Source of the DNA: Streptomyces sp. SN-593
GTDB lineage: Bacteria > Actinomycetota > Actinomycetes > Streptomycetales > Streptomycetaceae
Length of the DNA stretch: 64,000 nt
Assembly (NCBI RefSeq): GCF_016756395.1
Contig: NZ_AP018365.1
Coordinates: forward strand, 2,177,501-2,241,500
Direction: 5' to 3'
Shown here: piece by piece, positions 24,819-33,250 of the stretch
Position numbering within the stretch: the first letter of the stretch is position 1
How the letters are laid out: each line of letters begins with the position of its first letter
Notes under the pieces: generated by a model
What the model was told of the DNA's origin: nothing
The model's input: the letters and a program-made list of their open reading frames with translations, nothing else
The model's database searches: none
Position numbers and translations under genes: made by a program

Positions 24819-26609
24819 TCACCTGGTGGACCCGGCGCGGACCGGAAGCTGCGGGATCGGGATGTCGGGCTCCTCGCAGTTCTCCGGGGTGGTGCCGTCG
24901 TCCGGCGAACACAGGGGCGCCTGGACGAAGTTGAGCGTGTTCTTCGATCCGGACAGGGACGCCGTGAAGAGCGGGTCCAGGTCGTCGCCGTCGGGCGTGA
25001 CGCAGCCGGTGAACGGTGGGATGACCAGGTTGTCGTCCATGAGCGGGCCCCCGGTCCGGATGTCGTAGTCCGGCCTTCCGTCGTCGTCGGGCAGGCCCTC
25101 GTCCTGGCGTCCGGTGAGGACGACGTCCAGCGGCTTGGAGGTGTGGCAGCCCGACCCGACGTTCATGGCGACGCCGTTGACCTTCACGTTGCTGATCCGC
25201 AGGTCCTGGTAGCCGCCGACCGTGGTGATCTGGGGGATTCCCAGCGCGGGGTAGCCGGTGCTGACGATGGTCATGGGGCCGTCCGTGACGAAGTCCACGT
25301 CCGCGGTGATGGGCACGAACCCGAAGGAGAGGAAGGTCGAGTGCGACGCGGGCAGTTGGATCCCCAGGAGGGAGTCCTGCTCGTAGTAGTTGATGCTGGG
25401 GACGACGGCCAGCCGGCGGTCGGAGTTGATGGTGGCCAGGCCCGGTGTGCCATGGGGGTCGTTGACGATCATCGCGCCGTTGAGCTTGTTGACGTTGGAG
25501 AAGCCGGTGAAGTACCCGCACAGGCGGGCGTCCGGATAGACCACGCCGGCCGGGGGCAGGATGATGGCGCCGTCCGGTGGGGTGGGCAGCCGTTTCGGGT
25601 CCAGGTCGCCCTTCGGCACGGGGTCGCAGTCGGTCCGTCCCGAGTGCGGTGGGGAGTCGTCGAGCGGGACGATGGTGCTGCGGGTGCCGTCGGACGAGCC
25701 GCCCGCCGACGCGGAGGATGACGCGGAGCCGGACGGTGTCCCGCCCGATCCCGTGGGGCCGCTCGGGGCGCCCGTGCCGGTCGTCGGATCGCCGCCGGGC
25801 ACGGCGACCGTCGCGAGCGTGATGTCCTGCCCGGCCTTGGCCGCGCACAGCCCGGTGATGTCGGCGAGTGCCTGCGCGGTGCCGCCGTCGGCGGAGGCGC
25901 CGACGCCGGTGGGCTTGCCGCCGGCCGCGTCGGCCGGGCTGTCGGCGGCACCGCCCGTCGAACCGCCCGTGTCCGCGGCAGAGTCGGCCGGGGCGGAGGG
26001 CGCGCCGGGTGTGCCGGGGTCGCTCGGCGTGCCGGGGTCGGTGGGTGTACCGGGGTCGGTGGGTGTGCCGGCCGCGGCCTGCGGACGTAGCGTCAGGTCC
26101 AGGTCGCCGGCCGCGAAGACCAGGTCTCCCCCGGCGGTCACCGACACCCCGGGCACCTTGCCGGTGAAGACCAGGTCCAGGTCCCCGCTGCCGGCCACCG
26201 CGGCGGGCTCGGCGGTCAGGTCCGGCCAGACCACCACGGTGCGCGAGGTGCCCTGGGTGACGTTCGTCTTCATGTCGGCGCCGCCGGCGAGGGTGTCGGC
26301 CTCGGCCGGGACCAGCGCGGTGACCGCGGCCCGCGGGATGCCGACGGTCAGCGTCAGGTCGCCCGGCTGGATCGGCTTGCCGACGGTTCCGTCGGCGGGG
26401 TACGCCTGCTTGATGCCGACGCTGATGTCCTGCGGGTCCTGGCCGGCGCCGAACTGGCAGGTGTAGGCCAGCGACACTCCGTCGGCCCCGCCGCTCGCCG
26501 CGGAGTCCGTGCCCGGCAGCAGCCCCGCCAGGAGGGCGGCGGCCCCGACGCCCGCGAGCTGCACCACCCGACGCGGACGCGGTCGGCTCACGCGCACGGC
26601 ACCCCTCAT
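24819..26609 (-). CDS. Large secreted protein with N-terminal DUF6801-like domain
   Basis: This 596-residue exported protein has a Tat/Sec-like signal (RPRPRRVVQLAGVGAAALLAGL, mature about residue 38). An N-terminal beta-rich domain (residues 40-175: SLAYTCQFGAGQDPQDISV, TLTVGIPRAAVTALVP) resembles DUF6801. A Pro/Asp/Thr repeat linker with TDPG units and a Ser/Gly-rich region follow. A second beta-rich domain (residues about 380-570) has paired cysteines (ARLCGYF, GSGCHTS, FTGCVTPD). The C-terminus has no anchor. ATG 26609 follows AGAGGAG. It precedes mceG on the same strand by 124 bases and shares promoter architecture with the next secreted gene, suggesting an extracellular role linked to Mce uptake. 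Function unknown. Confidence 0.75.
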   Translation of the reverse strand: MRGAVRVSRPRPRRVVQLAGVGAAALLAGLLPGTDSAASGGADGVSLAYTCQFGAGQDPQDISVGIKQAYPADGTVGKPIQPGDLTLTVGIPRAAVTALVPAEADTLAGGADMKTNVTQGTSRTVVVWPDLTAEPAAVAGSGDLDLVFTGKVPGVSVTAGGDLVFAAGDLDLTLRPQAAAGTPTDPGTPTDPGTPSDPGTPGAPSAPADSAADTGGSTGGAADSPADAAGGKPTGVGASADGGTAQALADITGLCAAKAGQDITLATVAVPGGDPTTGTGAPSGPTGSGGTPSGSASSSASAGGSSDGTRSTIVPLDDSPPHSGRTDCDPVPKGDLDPKRLPTPPDGAIILPPAGVVYPDARLCGYFTGFSNVNKLNGAMIVNDPHGTPGLATINSDRRLAVVPSINYYEQDSLLGIQLPASHSTFLSFGFVPITADVDFVTDGPMTIVSTGYPALGIPQITTVGGYQDLRISNVKVNGVAMNVGSGCHTSKPLDVVLTGRQDEGLPDDDGRPDYDIRTGGPLMDDNLVIPPFTGCVTPDGDDLDPLFTASLSGSKNTLNFVQAPLCSPDDGTTPENCEEPDIPIPQLPVRAGSTR

Positions 26610-26644
26610 TTCCGAACTCCTCTTCCAGCCCTGGCGGCAGGACA

Positions 26645-26735
26645 TTACGTGTGGGTAATAAGGGCGGACAAGTGATCGAACAGCCGAAGATCCGGCGAAT
26701 TTCCGGAGCCGGGAATTCTTGTCATCCGGTGACAA
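26645..26735 (-). promoter_or_regulatory. Two palindromes upstream of the large secreted protein gene
   Basis: TTAC-N6-GTAA at 26645-26658 and TTGTCA-N5-TGACAA at 26719-26735 are perfect inverted repeats with centres 75.5 bases apart. On the coding strand TTGTCC, then 18 bases, then TAATGT could be -35 and -10 boxes, the latter inside the first palindrome. The same two elements, similarly spaced, precede the secreted gene at 26891-27523, so they probably bind a common regulator. The regulator is not identified. Confidence 0.6.
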
Positions 26736-26791
26736 ACACCAACCGGAATCTTGTCCTCCAGTGAGTCCCCGGGCGCCCCTCCCGCCTGGCA

Positions 26792-26829
26792 CAGGGACCC
26801 CGGCCTCAGACCGCGGGCCGGGGTCCCTG
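26792..26829 (-). terminator. Strong hairpin after the small secreted protein gene
   Basis: A perfect 14-bp stem, CAGGGACCCCGGCC with its complement, encloses a 10-base loop. It lies 61 bases downstream of the stop codon at 26891 on the minus strand and separates the two secreted protein genes into distinct transcription units. Confidence 0.8.
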
Positions 26830-26890
26830 CTGGTGCGGTGGTACAGCGGTGCGGCGGTGCAGCGATCCGACCGCTAGGAGCCGTACTCGG

Positions 26891-27523
26891 TCACGGCGAG
26901 GTGATCGCGAGGGTGGCGGGGCTGAGGCCGTAGTCACCGCTGTACGTGGTCGCGTCACCGGTGTTGATCAGGCCGAGGCAGGTGCCCGACACGTTGTACG
27001 CGTGCAGGTTGCCGGTGCCCAGCACCTTCAGGTCGTGGGTGGAGTTGGTGTAGCTCACGTTCAGCGTGGCCGCCGTGGTGGAGGTGGCGCCGGCGAAGGT
27101 GGCGGTGCAGCCGAGGCCGCTGATGTGCGCCTTGACGCCGGTGAGGGTGCCGGTGGTGACGCCGCCGCTGTAGCTGACCGCGTTCAGGGCCCACGGCAGG
27201 CCGTCGGCCGTGACGGTGAAGGTGATGCCCAGCGGCCCGGAGCAGCTGCTCCACGACACGGTGGCGATCGACCCGATGCCGGTGCCGCTGGCGCCGGTCG
27301 TGTTCGCCGCGCTGCCGGTCGCGGTGGACGTCTTGCAGGTGAGGGTGGTGCCGGTGACGGTGTCCTTCAGCACGGTGTTGGTCGAGGTGCCGGTGAACGA
27401 GCCGCCACCGGTGACCGTCCACGTGCCGGCCGCGGAGGCGGGGCTGATGGCGAGGCCGATGGCCGCGGCGAACGCGGCGCCGGTGACGACACCGCCCTTG
27501 ACGAGAGGCGAGATCTTACGCAC
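26891..27523 (-). CDS. Small secreted beta-rich protein of unknown function
   Basis: This 210-residue protein has a classical signal peptide (VRKISPLVKGG, hydrophobic core, ASA-AGTW cleavage near residue 33). The mature part is Thr/Ser/Gly-rich with alternating hydrophobics typical of a beta-sandwich and four cysteines (TLTCKT, SSCSGP, GLGCTA, SGTCLG), likely two disulfides. GTG 27523 follows AGGAAGGAA. Similar secreted proteins are common in Streptomyces but uncharacterised. Its promoter region matches that of the large secreted protein at 24819-26609, so the two probably act together outside the cell. Confidence 0.75.
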   Translation of the reverse strand: MRKISPLVKGGVVTGAAFAAAIGLAISPASAAGTWTVTGGGSFTGTSTNTVLKDTVTGTTLTCKTSTATGSAANTTGASGTGIGSIATVSWSSCSGPLGITFTVTADGLPWALNAVSYSGGVTTGTLTGVKAHISGLGCTATFAGATSTTAATLNVSYTNSTHDLKVLGTGNLHAYNVSGTCLGLINTGDATTYSGDYGLSPATLAITSP

Positions 27524-27997
27524 GGGCTGTTCCTTCCTGGGAGTTGGCGTGCCTGATAAAACCGATGTCTGCGCTGCTCGGGCGCAATTCGGTTGCGACT
27601 CACTACCTGGAACGTGGGGTACCGATTCCAGTCGGTTGCCCTTGCGGGGGAGGACGTTACGCACGGGTAACAGGACGGCGCAACAATCGGAACGAAGAAT
27701 CTCCACCGGCCGCTACCGGCCGGTATTTTTCTGTCACCGGGGCAACATCGCCACCCGCCGCTTTGTAAGAGAGTGAGCACTTGCAGACGCCCGGGCCGCC
27801 CCGCGCCCCGCATCACGGCCCGACGCGCGGCACGGCACGGCGCCCCTGCGGTACGGTCTCCCCGCCGCGTCCGCGAGGGAGCCGCGCAGCCTGGGCCGAC
27901 AACGTTTCCGTGTCCGCGGGGCTGCGCTCCGTAGACGTTTGGTCTATCTTGCAGCGAGGTCACCGACGCGCGATGGGGCGCACGGGAGGGGGCGGGT
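27524..27997. promoter_or_regulatory. Divergent control region between secreted protein and PucR-type genes
   Basis: This 474-base gap holds no supported gene. Toward the minus-strand gene it has TTAC-N6-GTAA at 27657-27670 and an imperfect TGTCACCGG/GGCAACA element at 27731-27747, centres about 75.5 bases apart as at the neighbouring gene. Toward the plus-strand regulator it has the perfect repeat TAGAC-N5-GTCTA at 27932-27946, which overlaps a possible -10 box TATCTT (27945-27950). That repeat could be an autoregulatory site. Confidence 0.55.
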
Positions 27998-29236
27998 ATG
28001 ACCGTAATGCGGCAGACCCCGGATCATGCGGAGTCGCCGGGACCGATTCCGCGGGAGTTCGCCGCCATCATGCGCCCTGAACTACCCAGCTTATTAAAAG
28101 AGATGGCCGCTGAAATCGTCACCGCGATCCCCGAATACGGGCACCTCCTGGAGGGCCCCAACAGCCGGGTGATCAAAATCGGGATCGAGCAGAGCATCGC
28201 CACGTTCGTGGACCGGGTCGCCGCCCCCACCGCCACCACCTCGCTGCGCGACGACCTGTGCCGCCGGTTCGGCCGGTTCGAGGCGTACGAGGGCCGCAGC
28301 CTGGACAACCTCCAGGCCGCGTACCGGATCGGCTGCCAGGTGGCCCTGCGCCGGGTGCGCACGGTGGGGCGCCGCTACAACCTGTCGGCGTCCTTCATGC
28401 TGACCTTCGCCGACGCGCTCTTCGCCTACATGGGCGACCTGGCCGAACTCTCCCGCGAGGGATACGTGCAGGCGCTCGCCGAGTTGGGCGAGGAGCCGGA
28501 CAACCGGCGGCGCCGGCTGCTGCGGCGCATCCTGGGCGGCACCGCGGTGGCGCGCAGCGCGCTGGCCGAACTCGCCGAGCACGCGGCGTGGCCGCTGCCG
28601 GAGGAGATCACGATGGTGGCCGTCGCCCCCGGCACCCGGCCGGCCCGCAGCGCGCTCGACCGCGACGTGCTCCAGGACTTCGCCGATCCCGAGCCGCATC
28701 TGCTGGTGCCGGGGCCGTTCACCGAGGAGCGGCGCGCCTCGCTGTCCGGCGCGCTCGGCGGCTGCCGGGCCGCGGTCGGACTGACCACGAAGCTCGGCGA
28801 GGCGGCGGACTCCCTGCGATGGGCCCGGCACACGCTGGCGCTCGCCGGTTCCGGGGTGGTCGGCTCGGGCGGGCCCGACGACGACTCCCTGATCCTCAGC
28901 GAGGACCACCTGCTGCCGCTGTGGCTGCTGGGCGACCCGGCGCTGGCTGACCAGATGGCCCGCAAGTACCTGGCGCCGCTCGTCGGGTTGACCCCGGCGC
29001 AGCGCGCCCGGCTGATCGACACCCTGCGGATCTGGCTGACCACCCGCGGCACCGCGGGCCAGGTCGCCGACCAGTTGGGGGTCCACCCGCAGACGGTCCG
29101 CTACCGCCTGCGCATTCTCGACCGCGCCTTCGGCGACCAGCTCGCCCATCCCGACGACCGCTTCGCCACGGAGATCGCCCTGCGCGCGCTGCACCTGCGC
29201 CGGCACGGTGAGGGCGGCGGCACGTCGCTCTCCTGA
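27998..29236 (+). CDS. PucR/CdaR-type helix-turn-helix regulator
   Basis: This 412-residue cytoplasmic protein has a C-terminal PucR helix-turn-helix (about residues 340-400): TLRIWLTTRGTAGQVADQLG followed by VHPQTVRYRLRILDRAFG, the family's diagnostic VRYRL segment. The N-terminal half (GPIPREFAAIMRPELPSLL, then the AYRIGCQVALRRVR block) resembles the ligand-sensing part common in actinobacterial members. ATG 27998 follows GGGAGGGGGC. It is transcribed away from the secreted protein and mce genes; regulators of this kind are often found beside mce operons, so it may control them. A long hairpin follows the stop. Confidence 0.85.
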   Translation: MTVMRQTPDHAESPGPIPREFAAIMRPELPSLLKEMAAEIVTAIPEYGHLLEGPNSRVIKIGIEQSIATFVDRVAAPTATTSLRDDLCRRFGRFEAYEGRSLDNLQAAYRIGCQVALRRVRTVGRRYNLSASFMLTFADALFAYMGDLAELSREGYVQALAELGEEPDNRRRRLLRRILGGTAVARSALAELAEHAAWPLPEEITMVAVAPGTRPARSALDRDVLQDFADPEPHLLVPGPFTEERRASLSGALGGCRAAVGLTTKLGEAADSLRWARHTLALAGSGVVGSGGPDDDSLILSEDHLLPLWLLGDPALADQMARKYLAPLVGLTPAQRARLIDTLRIWLTTRGTAGQVADQLGVHPQTVRYRLRILDRAFGDQLAHPDDRFATEIALRALHLRRHGEGGGTSLS

Positions 29237-29252
29237 GCGCGCGGACATCGGA

Positions 29253-29293
29253 GCCCCGGCGGGGGACGGGGAGTTCCCGTCCCCCGCCGGGGC
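29253..29293 (+). terminator. 18-bp perfect hairpin after the PucR-type gene
   Basis: GCCCCGGCGGGGGACGGG pairs perfectly with its complement across the 5-base loop GAGTT, 17 bases after the stop codon, followed by GTTTGTG. It is one of the longest perfect stems in the window and a confident terminator. Confidence 0.88.
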
Positions 29294-29374
29294 GTTTGTG
29301 CGCCCGGGGTCACCGACGGAACACCGGGGCCCCGGGATGGCCGACAGGACGCGGAAAGATGTCGATCAGATGAC

Positions 29375-29444
29375 GCAAGAATTGGATGACTTGCAGAGAT
29401 TCCGCAAATAGACTGCAAGAAACTTGCGATAGCTGTACTAGAAT
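29375..29444 (+). promoter_or_regulatory. malR2 promoter with GCAAG/CTTGC operator half-sites
   Basis: GCAAG (29375) and CTTGC (29390) form one inverted pair with a 10-base spacer; GCAAG (29415) and CTTGC (29423) form a second with AAA between. TAGAAT at 29439-29444 is a good -10 box, and ATG 29452 follows seven bases later with no Shine-Dalgarno, suggesting a leaderless transcript. The half-sites overlap the promoter, so the LacI protein probably represses its own gene. The assignment to MalR is inferred. Confidence 0.55.
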
Positions 29445-29451
29445 CGACGCC

Positions 29452-30477
29452 ATGACACGACGACTTGCCGAGGTGGCAAAGAAGGTCGGGGTGAGCGAGG
29501 CCACCGTCAGCCGCGTGCTGAACGGAAAGCCGGGCGTCTCCGACGCGACCCGGGCCGCGGTCCTCACCGCCCTTGACGTGCTCGGATACGAACGGCCCAC
29601 CCAGCTGCGCGGGGAACGCGCCCGGCTGGTCGGCATGGTCATGCCCGAGCTGCAGAACCCCATCTTCCCCGCTTTCGCGGAGGTCGTCGGCGGCGCGCTG
29701 GCGCAGCAGGGATTCACCCCCGTGCTGTGCACGCAGACCGCCGGCGGCGTATCGGAGGCCGACTACGTGGAGTTGCTGCTCCAGCAGCACGTCTCCGGTG
29801 TGGTCTTCTTCGGCGGGCTCTACGCCCAGGCCGAGTCACCCCACGACCACTACGCCCGCCTCGCCGAACGCAACCTGCCCACCGTGCTGATGAACGCGGC
29901 GATCGACCACCTCGACTTCCCCCGCGTCTCGTGCGACGACGCGGTCGCGGTCGAGCAGGCGATGAACCACCTCATCTCCCTCGGCCACCAGCGGATCGCG
30001 CTGGTGCTCGGCCCGCCGGACCACGTGCCCTCCCGCCGCAAGCTCGCCGCCGCCCGCCGGGTCGACCCGTCGGTCACCGTGGAGCACGCGCTGTTCACGC
30101 TGGAGGGCGGGCAGGCCGCGGCCAGCCGGCTGCTGGCCCGCGGGATCACGGCGTTCATCTGCGCGTCCGACCTGCTGGCCCTCGGCACGATCAGGGCCGC
30201 CCGCCGCCGCCGGCTGTCCGTGCCCGAGGACGTCTCGGTGATCGGCTACGACGACTCCTCGCTGATGAACTGCACCGAGCCGCCGCTGACCACCGTCCGG
30301 CAGCCGATCGAGGCGATGGGGCGGGCCGCGGTGGACCTGCTCGCCGGAGAGATCAGCGGGGCCTCGGTCGACCACGACGAGCTGTTCTTCGAGCCGGAGC
30401 TGGTGGTCCGCGGTTCCACGGGGCCGGCCCGCGACACGGCCCGCATCCCCCACCCGGACTCGCGCGCCAACGCGTAG
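29452..30477 (+). CDS. LacI-family regulator of the second maltose cluster (MalR-like)
   Basis: This 341-residue repressor has an N-terminal helix-turn-helix (RLAEVAKKVGVSEATVSRVL) followed by LNGKPGVSDATR and a sugar-binding domain ending PELVVRGSTG. The recognition helix is the same as in the regulator at 2966-4006. Compared with that copy it lacks about ten residues after the SRRKL segment (residue about 195), where the GF-containing helix normally lies, so effector response may differ. It sits directly upstream of malE in the same orientation, the arrangement I recall for malR in S. coelicolor. The start is leaderless by appearance. Confidence 0.92.
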   Translation: MTRRLAEVAKKVGVSEATVSRVLNGKPGVSDATRAAVLTALDVLGYERPTQLRGERARLVGMVMPELQNPIFPAFAEVVGGALAQQGFTPVLCTQTAGGVSEADYVELLLQQHVSGVVFFGGLYAQAESPHDHYARLAERNLPTVLMNAAIDHLDFPRVSCDDAVAVEQAMNHLISLGHQRIALVLGPPDHVPSRRKLAAARRVDPSVTVEHALFTLEGGQAAASRLLARGITAFICASDLLALGTIRAARRRRLSVPEDVSVIGYDDSSLMNCTEPPLTTVRQPIEAMGRAAVDLLAGEISGASVDHDELFFEPELVVRGSTGPARDTARIPHPDSRANA

Positions 30478-30791
30478 ACCTCCGGCGGTGGTGCCGCTCC
30501 CCCGGGCCTCCCGGTGGCTCCCGCGGCGACGTTCACCTCTCAGGGGCGCTGGGACACCTCCCAGCGCCCCTGCCTGCTCTCCTCGCCCGTCGGGGCGTCC
30601 ACCCTCCGTCGTGACCGAGTCGTGTCTTTGCGAAATTCGCGCGACATCTTGCGGACATCTATCGGGTTAAGTACGTTGAGCCAACCCGGGACGGCGGCGC
30701 ACTCTCGCGCCGGACAGCATGTGCCTCACGTGCCACGGGGGTCCCAGATCGCAGTCCAACGACGCGCAGTGGTTCAGGGGAAGGGCAGAAC
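30478..30791 (+). promoter_or_regulatory. malR2 terminator and malE2 promoter/operator region
   Basis: This 314-base gap starts with a 14-bp hairpin (30541-30572). GCGAA-A-TTCGC at 30630-30640 and CTTGCGG at 30648-30654 are candidate LacI sites resembling those before malR2. TTGCGG (30649-30654), 17 bases, then TACGTT (30672-30677) is a plausible promoter overlapping the operator. A leader of about 105 bases follows, ending with GGGGAAGGG before ATG 30792. No gene was seen. Confidence 0.55.
30541..30572 (+). terminator. Hairpin between malR2 and malE2
   Basis: CAGGGGCGCTGGGA and its exact complement form a 14-bp stem with a four-base loop (CACC), 63 bases after the regulator's stop. It should end malR2 transcription before the transporter operon. 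Confidence 0.82.
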
Positions 30792-32192
30792 ATGAGCAGA
30801 ATCGGCTACCGCAGACTGGTGGCAGTCGCGCTGGTCGCGGGGATCGGGTTGACCGGTGCCGCGTGTTCCAGCAGCAAGAACGACGACTCCGGGAGCAAGA
30901 CCAGCAGCGCCAGCGCCGGAACCCCCTTGGACCCGAAGACCAAGGTGACCATCAGCGTCGACTGCGAGCCGCCGACCACGAAGAAGGCCGAGCGCAAGGA
31001 GTGGATCGACGACGTAGCCGCGTTCAACAAGATCTACCCGAACGTCACGGTCAAGAGCAAGGACGCGTTCCCCTGCGAGGACCCGGCCAAGTTCACCGCC
31101 CAACTGCAGGCCGGCACCCAGACGGACACGTTCTACACGTACTACACCGACCTCGAGCAGGTGCTCGACGCCGGCCAGGCCGCCGACATCTCGGACTACG
31201 TCAACGCCAAGACGATCCCGAACCTGGCGGGCATCGACCCGAGCGTGCTCGACGTCCTCAAGGACGGCGGGAAGCTGTACGGCCTGCCCACCGCGAACTA
31301 CAAGATGGGCCTGATCTACAACCGCAAGATCTTCCAGGAGGCGGGGCTCGACCCGAACAGCCCGCCCACCACCTGGGACGAGGTCCGCCAGGACGCCAAG
31401 GTGATCTCCGACAAGCTCGGCAGCAAGGGCATCACCGGCTACATGGACAACTCCGGCGGCAACCAGGGCGGCTGGCACCTGGTCTCGGAGATGAACGGCG
31501 TGGGCGTCCACGCGGTGAGCGACGACGGCACCAAGGCCACCTTCGACACCCCCGAGACCAAGCAGGTCCTCCAGACCCTGCACGACATGCGCTGGACCGA
31601 CAAGTCCATGCCGGCCAACCCCGGCGTGCAGTGGGGCGACGTCCAGAAGGCGATGGGCACCGGCAAGATCGGCATGTACGTCGGCGCGCCCGACGACGTG
31701 ACGCTGGAGGTCCAGCAGTACCACGCCGACTACAAGGACCTGGGCATGGGCCCGATCCCGGGCGGCAAGATCGCGCTCATGGGCGGCAACGACTACATGT
31801 TCAAGAAGTCGGACAGCCCCGACCAGATCAAGGCCGGCATCGCCTGGATCAACTTCAAGTACCTGACGCTCGGCAAGGGCCAGTTCAACTACCCGCGCAC
31901 CAAGGCGGACGGCCTGCCGGTCGGCCTGCCCGAGCCGTTCTTCTTCACCGGCGCGGCCAAGGACCAGGACAACACGCTCAAGGCCGCCAGCGCGACCATC
32001 CCGGTGGACAACTTCAAGGCCTACACCGGGGTCGACACCCCCGTGCTCGCCGAGCCGCCGAACGCCCAGAAGGTCTACACCGTGCTCGACACCGTGATGT
32101 CAGGCGTGCTCACCAACAAGGGCGCCGACATCGACAAGCTGCTGAAAACCGCGACCGACCAGGTGAACCAGCTCCTGGCCGCCAGTAGCTGA
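30792..32192 (+). CDS. Extracellular sugar-binding lipoprotein (MalE-type)
   Basis: This 466-residue family 1 solute-binding protein has a lipoprotein-like signal with Cys25 (GLTGAACSSS; the residue three before Cys is Gly, slightly atypical). The mature part follows the bilobal pattern: KLYGLPTANYKMGLIYNRK is the classic first-crossover block, and PGVQWGDVQKAMGTGKIGMY and GGNDYMFKKS follow. It captures maltose-type sugars and delivers them to the two downstream permeases. A strong hairpin separates it from malF and may favour excess binding protein. The matching gene of the first cluster lies outside the window. Confidence 0.9.
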   Translation: MSRIGYRRLVAVALVAGIGLTGAACSSSKNDDSGSKTSSASAGTPLDPKTKVTISVDCEPPTTKKAERKEWIDDVAAFNKIYPNVTVKSKDAFPCEDPAKFTAQLQAGTQTDTFYTYYTDLEQVLDAGQAADISDYVNAKTIPNLAGIDPSVLDVLKDGGKLYGLPTANYKMGLIYNRKIFQEAGLDPNSPPTTWDEVRQDAKVISDKLGSKGITGYMDNSGGNQGGWHLVSEMNGVGVHAVSDDGTKATFDTPETKQVLQTLHDMRWTDKSMPANPGVQWGDVQKAMGTGKIGMYVGAPDDVTLEVQQYHADYKDLGMGPIPGGKIALMGGNDYMFKKSDSPDQIKAGIAWINFKYLTLGKGQFNYPRTKADGLPVGLPEPFFFTGAAKDQDNTLKAASATIPVDNFKAYTGVDTPVLAEPPNAQKVYTVLDTVMSGVLTNKGADIDKLLKTATDQVNQLLAASS

Positions 32193-32204
32193 CCGCACAG
32201 CCCC

Positions 32205-32234
32205 GCGGGGGCCGGTCCGGCGACCGGCCCCCGC
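32205..32234 (+). terminator. Intercistronic hairpin between malE2 and malF2
   Basis: GCGGGGGCCGGTC (32205-32217) pairs perfectly with GACCGGCCCCCGC (32222-32234), loop CGGC, 12 bases after the malE2 stop. Within an otherwise continuous operon this probably acts as a partial terminator or 3'-end stabiliser that raises malE2 mRNA relative to the permease genes. Confidence 0.75.
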
Positions 32235-32282
32235 TTCGCGGGCACCTGACATCACCGCACCACCTTCAGCCGAGGAGCCCTC

Positions 32283-33245
32283 ATGGCGGCGACGACCGTC
32301 CCCGAGAACACGACCAAGCGCCACGCCGGGCGCCCGGCCGGACCAGACCGGCGCGGCGAGAGACGCGGGCTGAGCCGCAAGGTATCGGCGAACCTCCAGG
32401 CATACGGTTTCCTCGTCGGCGCGGTCATCTGCTTCCTGGCCTTCTCGTGGTACCCGATGGTCCGCGAGTTCATCATGAGCTTCCAGGACAAGAAGCGGGG
32501 CGTGACCTCCTGGGTCGGGATGAAGAACCTCGACCGCGTCTACCACGACCCGTTCTTCTGGACCGCGTGGAAGAACACGGCCGAGTACACCGGCTACGCG
32601 CTGGTCATCGGGTTCGCGCTGCCGTTCTTCGTGGCGATCATCCTCAACGAGCTGCGGCACGCACAGGCGTACCTGCGCATCCTCGTCTACCTGCCGGTGA
32701 TGCTCCCGCCGGTGGCCGGCGGCCTGCTCTTCAAGTACTTCTACGACCCGGACTACGGGCTCTTCGACCACATCCTGAAGACGCTCCACCTGCCGACGTC
32801 GCAGTGGCTCGACTCGTCCCACACCGCGATGATCTCGGTGGTGATCGCGGCCACCTGGATGAGCATGGGCAGCGCCACCCTGATCTACCTGGCCGCGCTC
32901 CAGAACATCCCCGGCGAGCTGTACGAGGCCGCCGACCTGGACGGCGCCGGCCTGTGGAGCAAGATCTGGCACGTCACGATCCCGCAGACCCGCATGGTGC
33001 TGTCGCTGATGCTGCTGATGCAGATCGTGGCCACCATGCAGGAGTTCACCAACGTCTTCGTGCTGGCCGGCGGCAACGGCCCGGAGAACTCCACCATGAC
33101 GGTCGTCTACATGATCTACCAGTACGGATTCCGCTACAACAACCTCGGAAGCGCCGCCGCGCTGGGCCTGTTCCTGCTGCTGGTGCTGGTCGTCTTCTCG
33201 GGCGTCTACACGCGGCTCAGCCGGACCAGCGAGCAGGACGGATAA
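32283..33245 (+). CDS. Sugar ABC transporter permease, MalF family
   Basis: This 320-residue integral membrane protein has a basic start (RRGERRGLSRKV), a first membrane helix near residues 40-60, and five further segments. The EAA loop is ELYEAADLDGAG followed by the WHVTIPQTRMV block. GAGGAG precedes ATG 32283. It stands between malE2 and malG2, six bases from the latter, and forms the heterodimeric channel with it. The start is well supported. Confidence 0.92.
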   Translation: MAATTVPENTTKRHAGRPAGPDRRGERRGLSRKVSANLQAYGFLVGAVICFLAFSWYPMVREFIMSFQDKKRGVTSWVGMKNLDRVYHDPFFWTAWKNTAEYTGYALVIGFALPFFVAIILNELRHAQAYLRILVYLPVMLPPVAGGLLFKYFYDPDYGLFDHILKTLHLPTSQWLDSSHTAMISVVIAATWMSMGSATLIYLAALQNIPGELYEAADLDGAGLWSKIWHVTIPQTRMVLSLMLLMQIVATMQEFTNVFVLAGGNGPENSTMTVVYMIYQYGFRYNNLGSAAALGLFLLLVLVVFSGVYTRLSRTSEQDG

Positions 33246-33250
33246 CGGAC

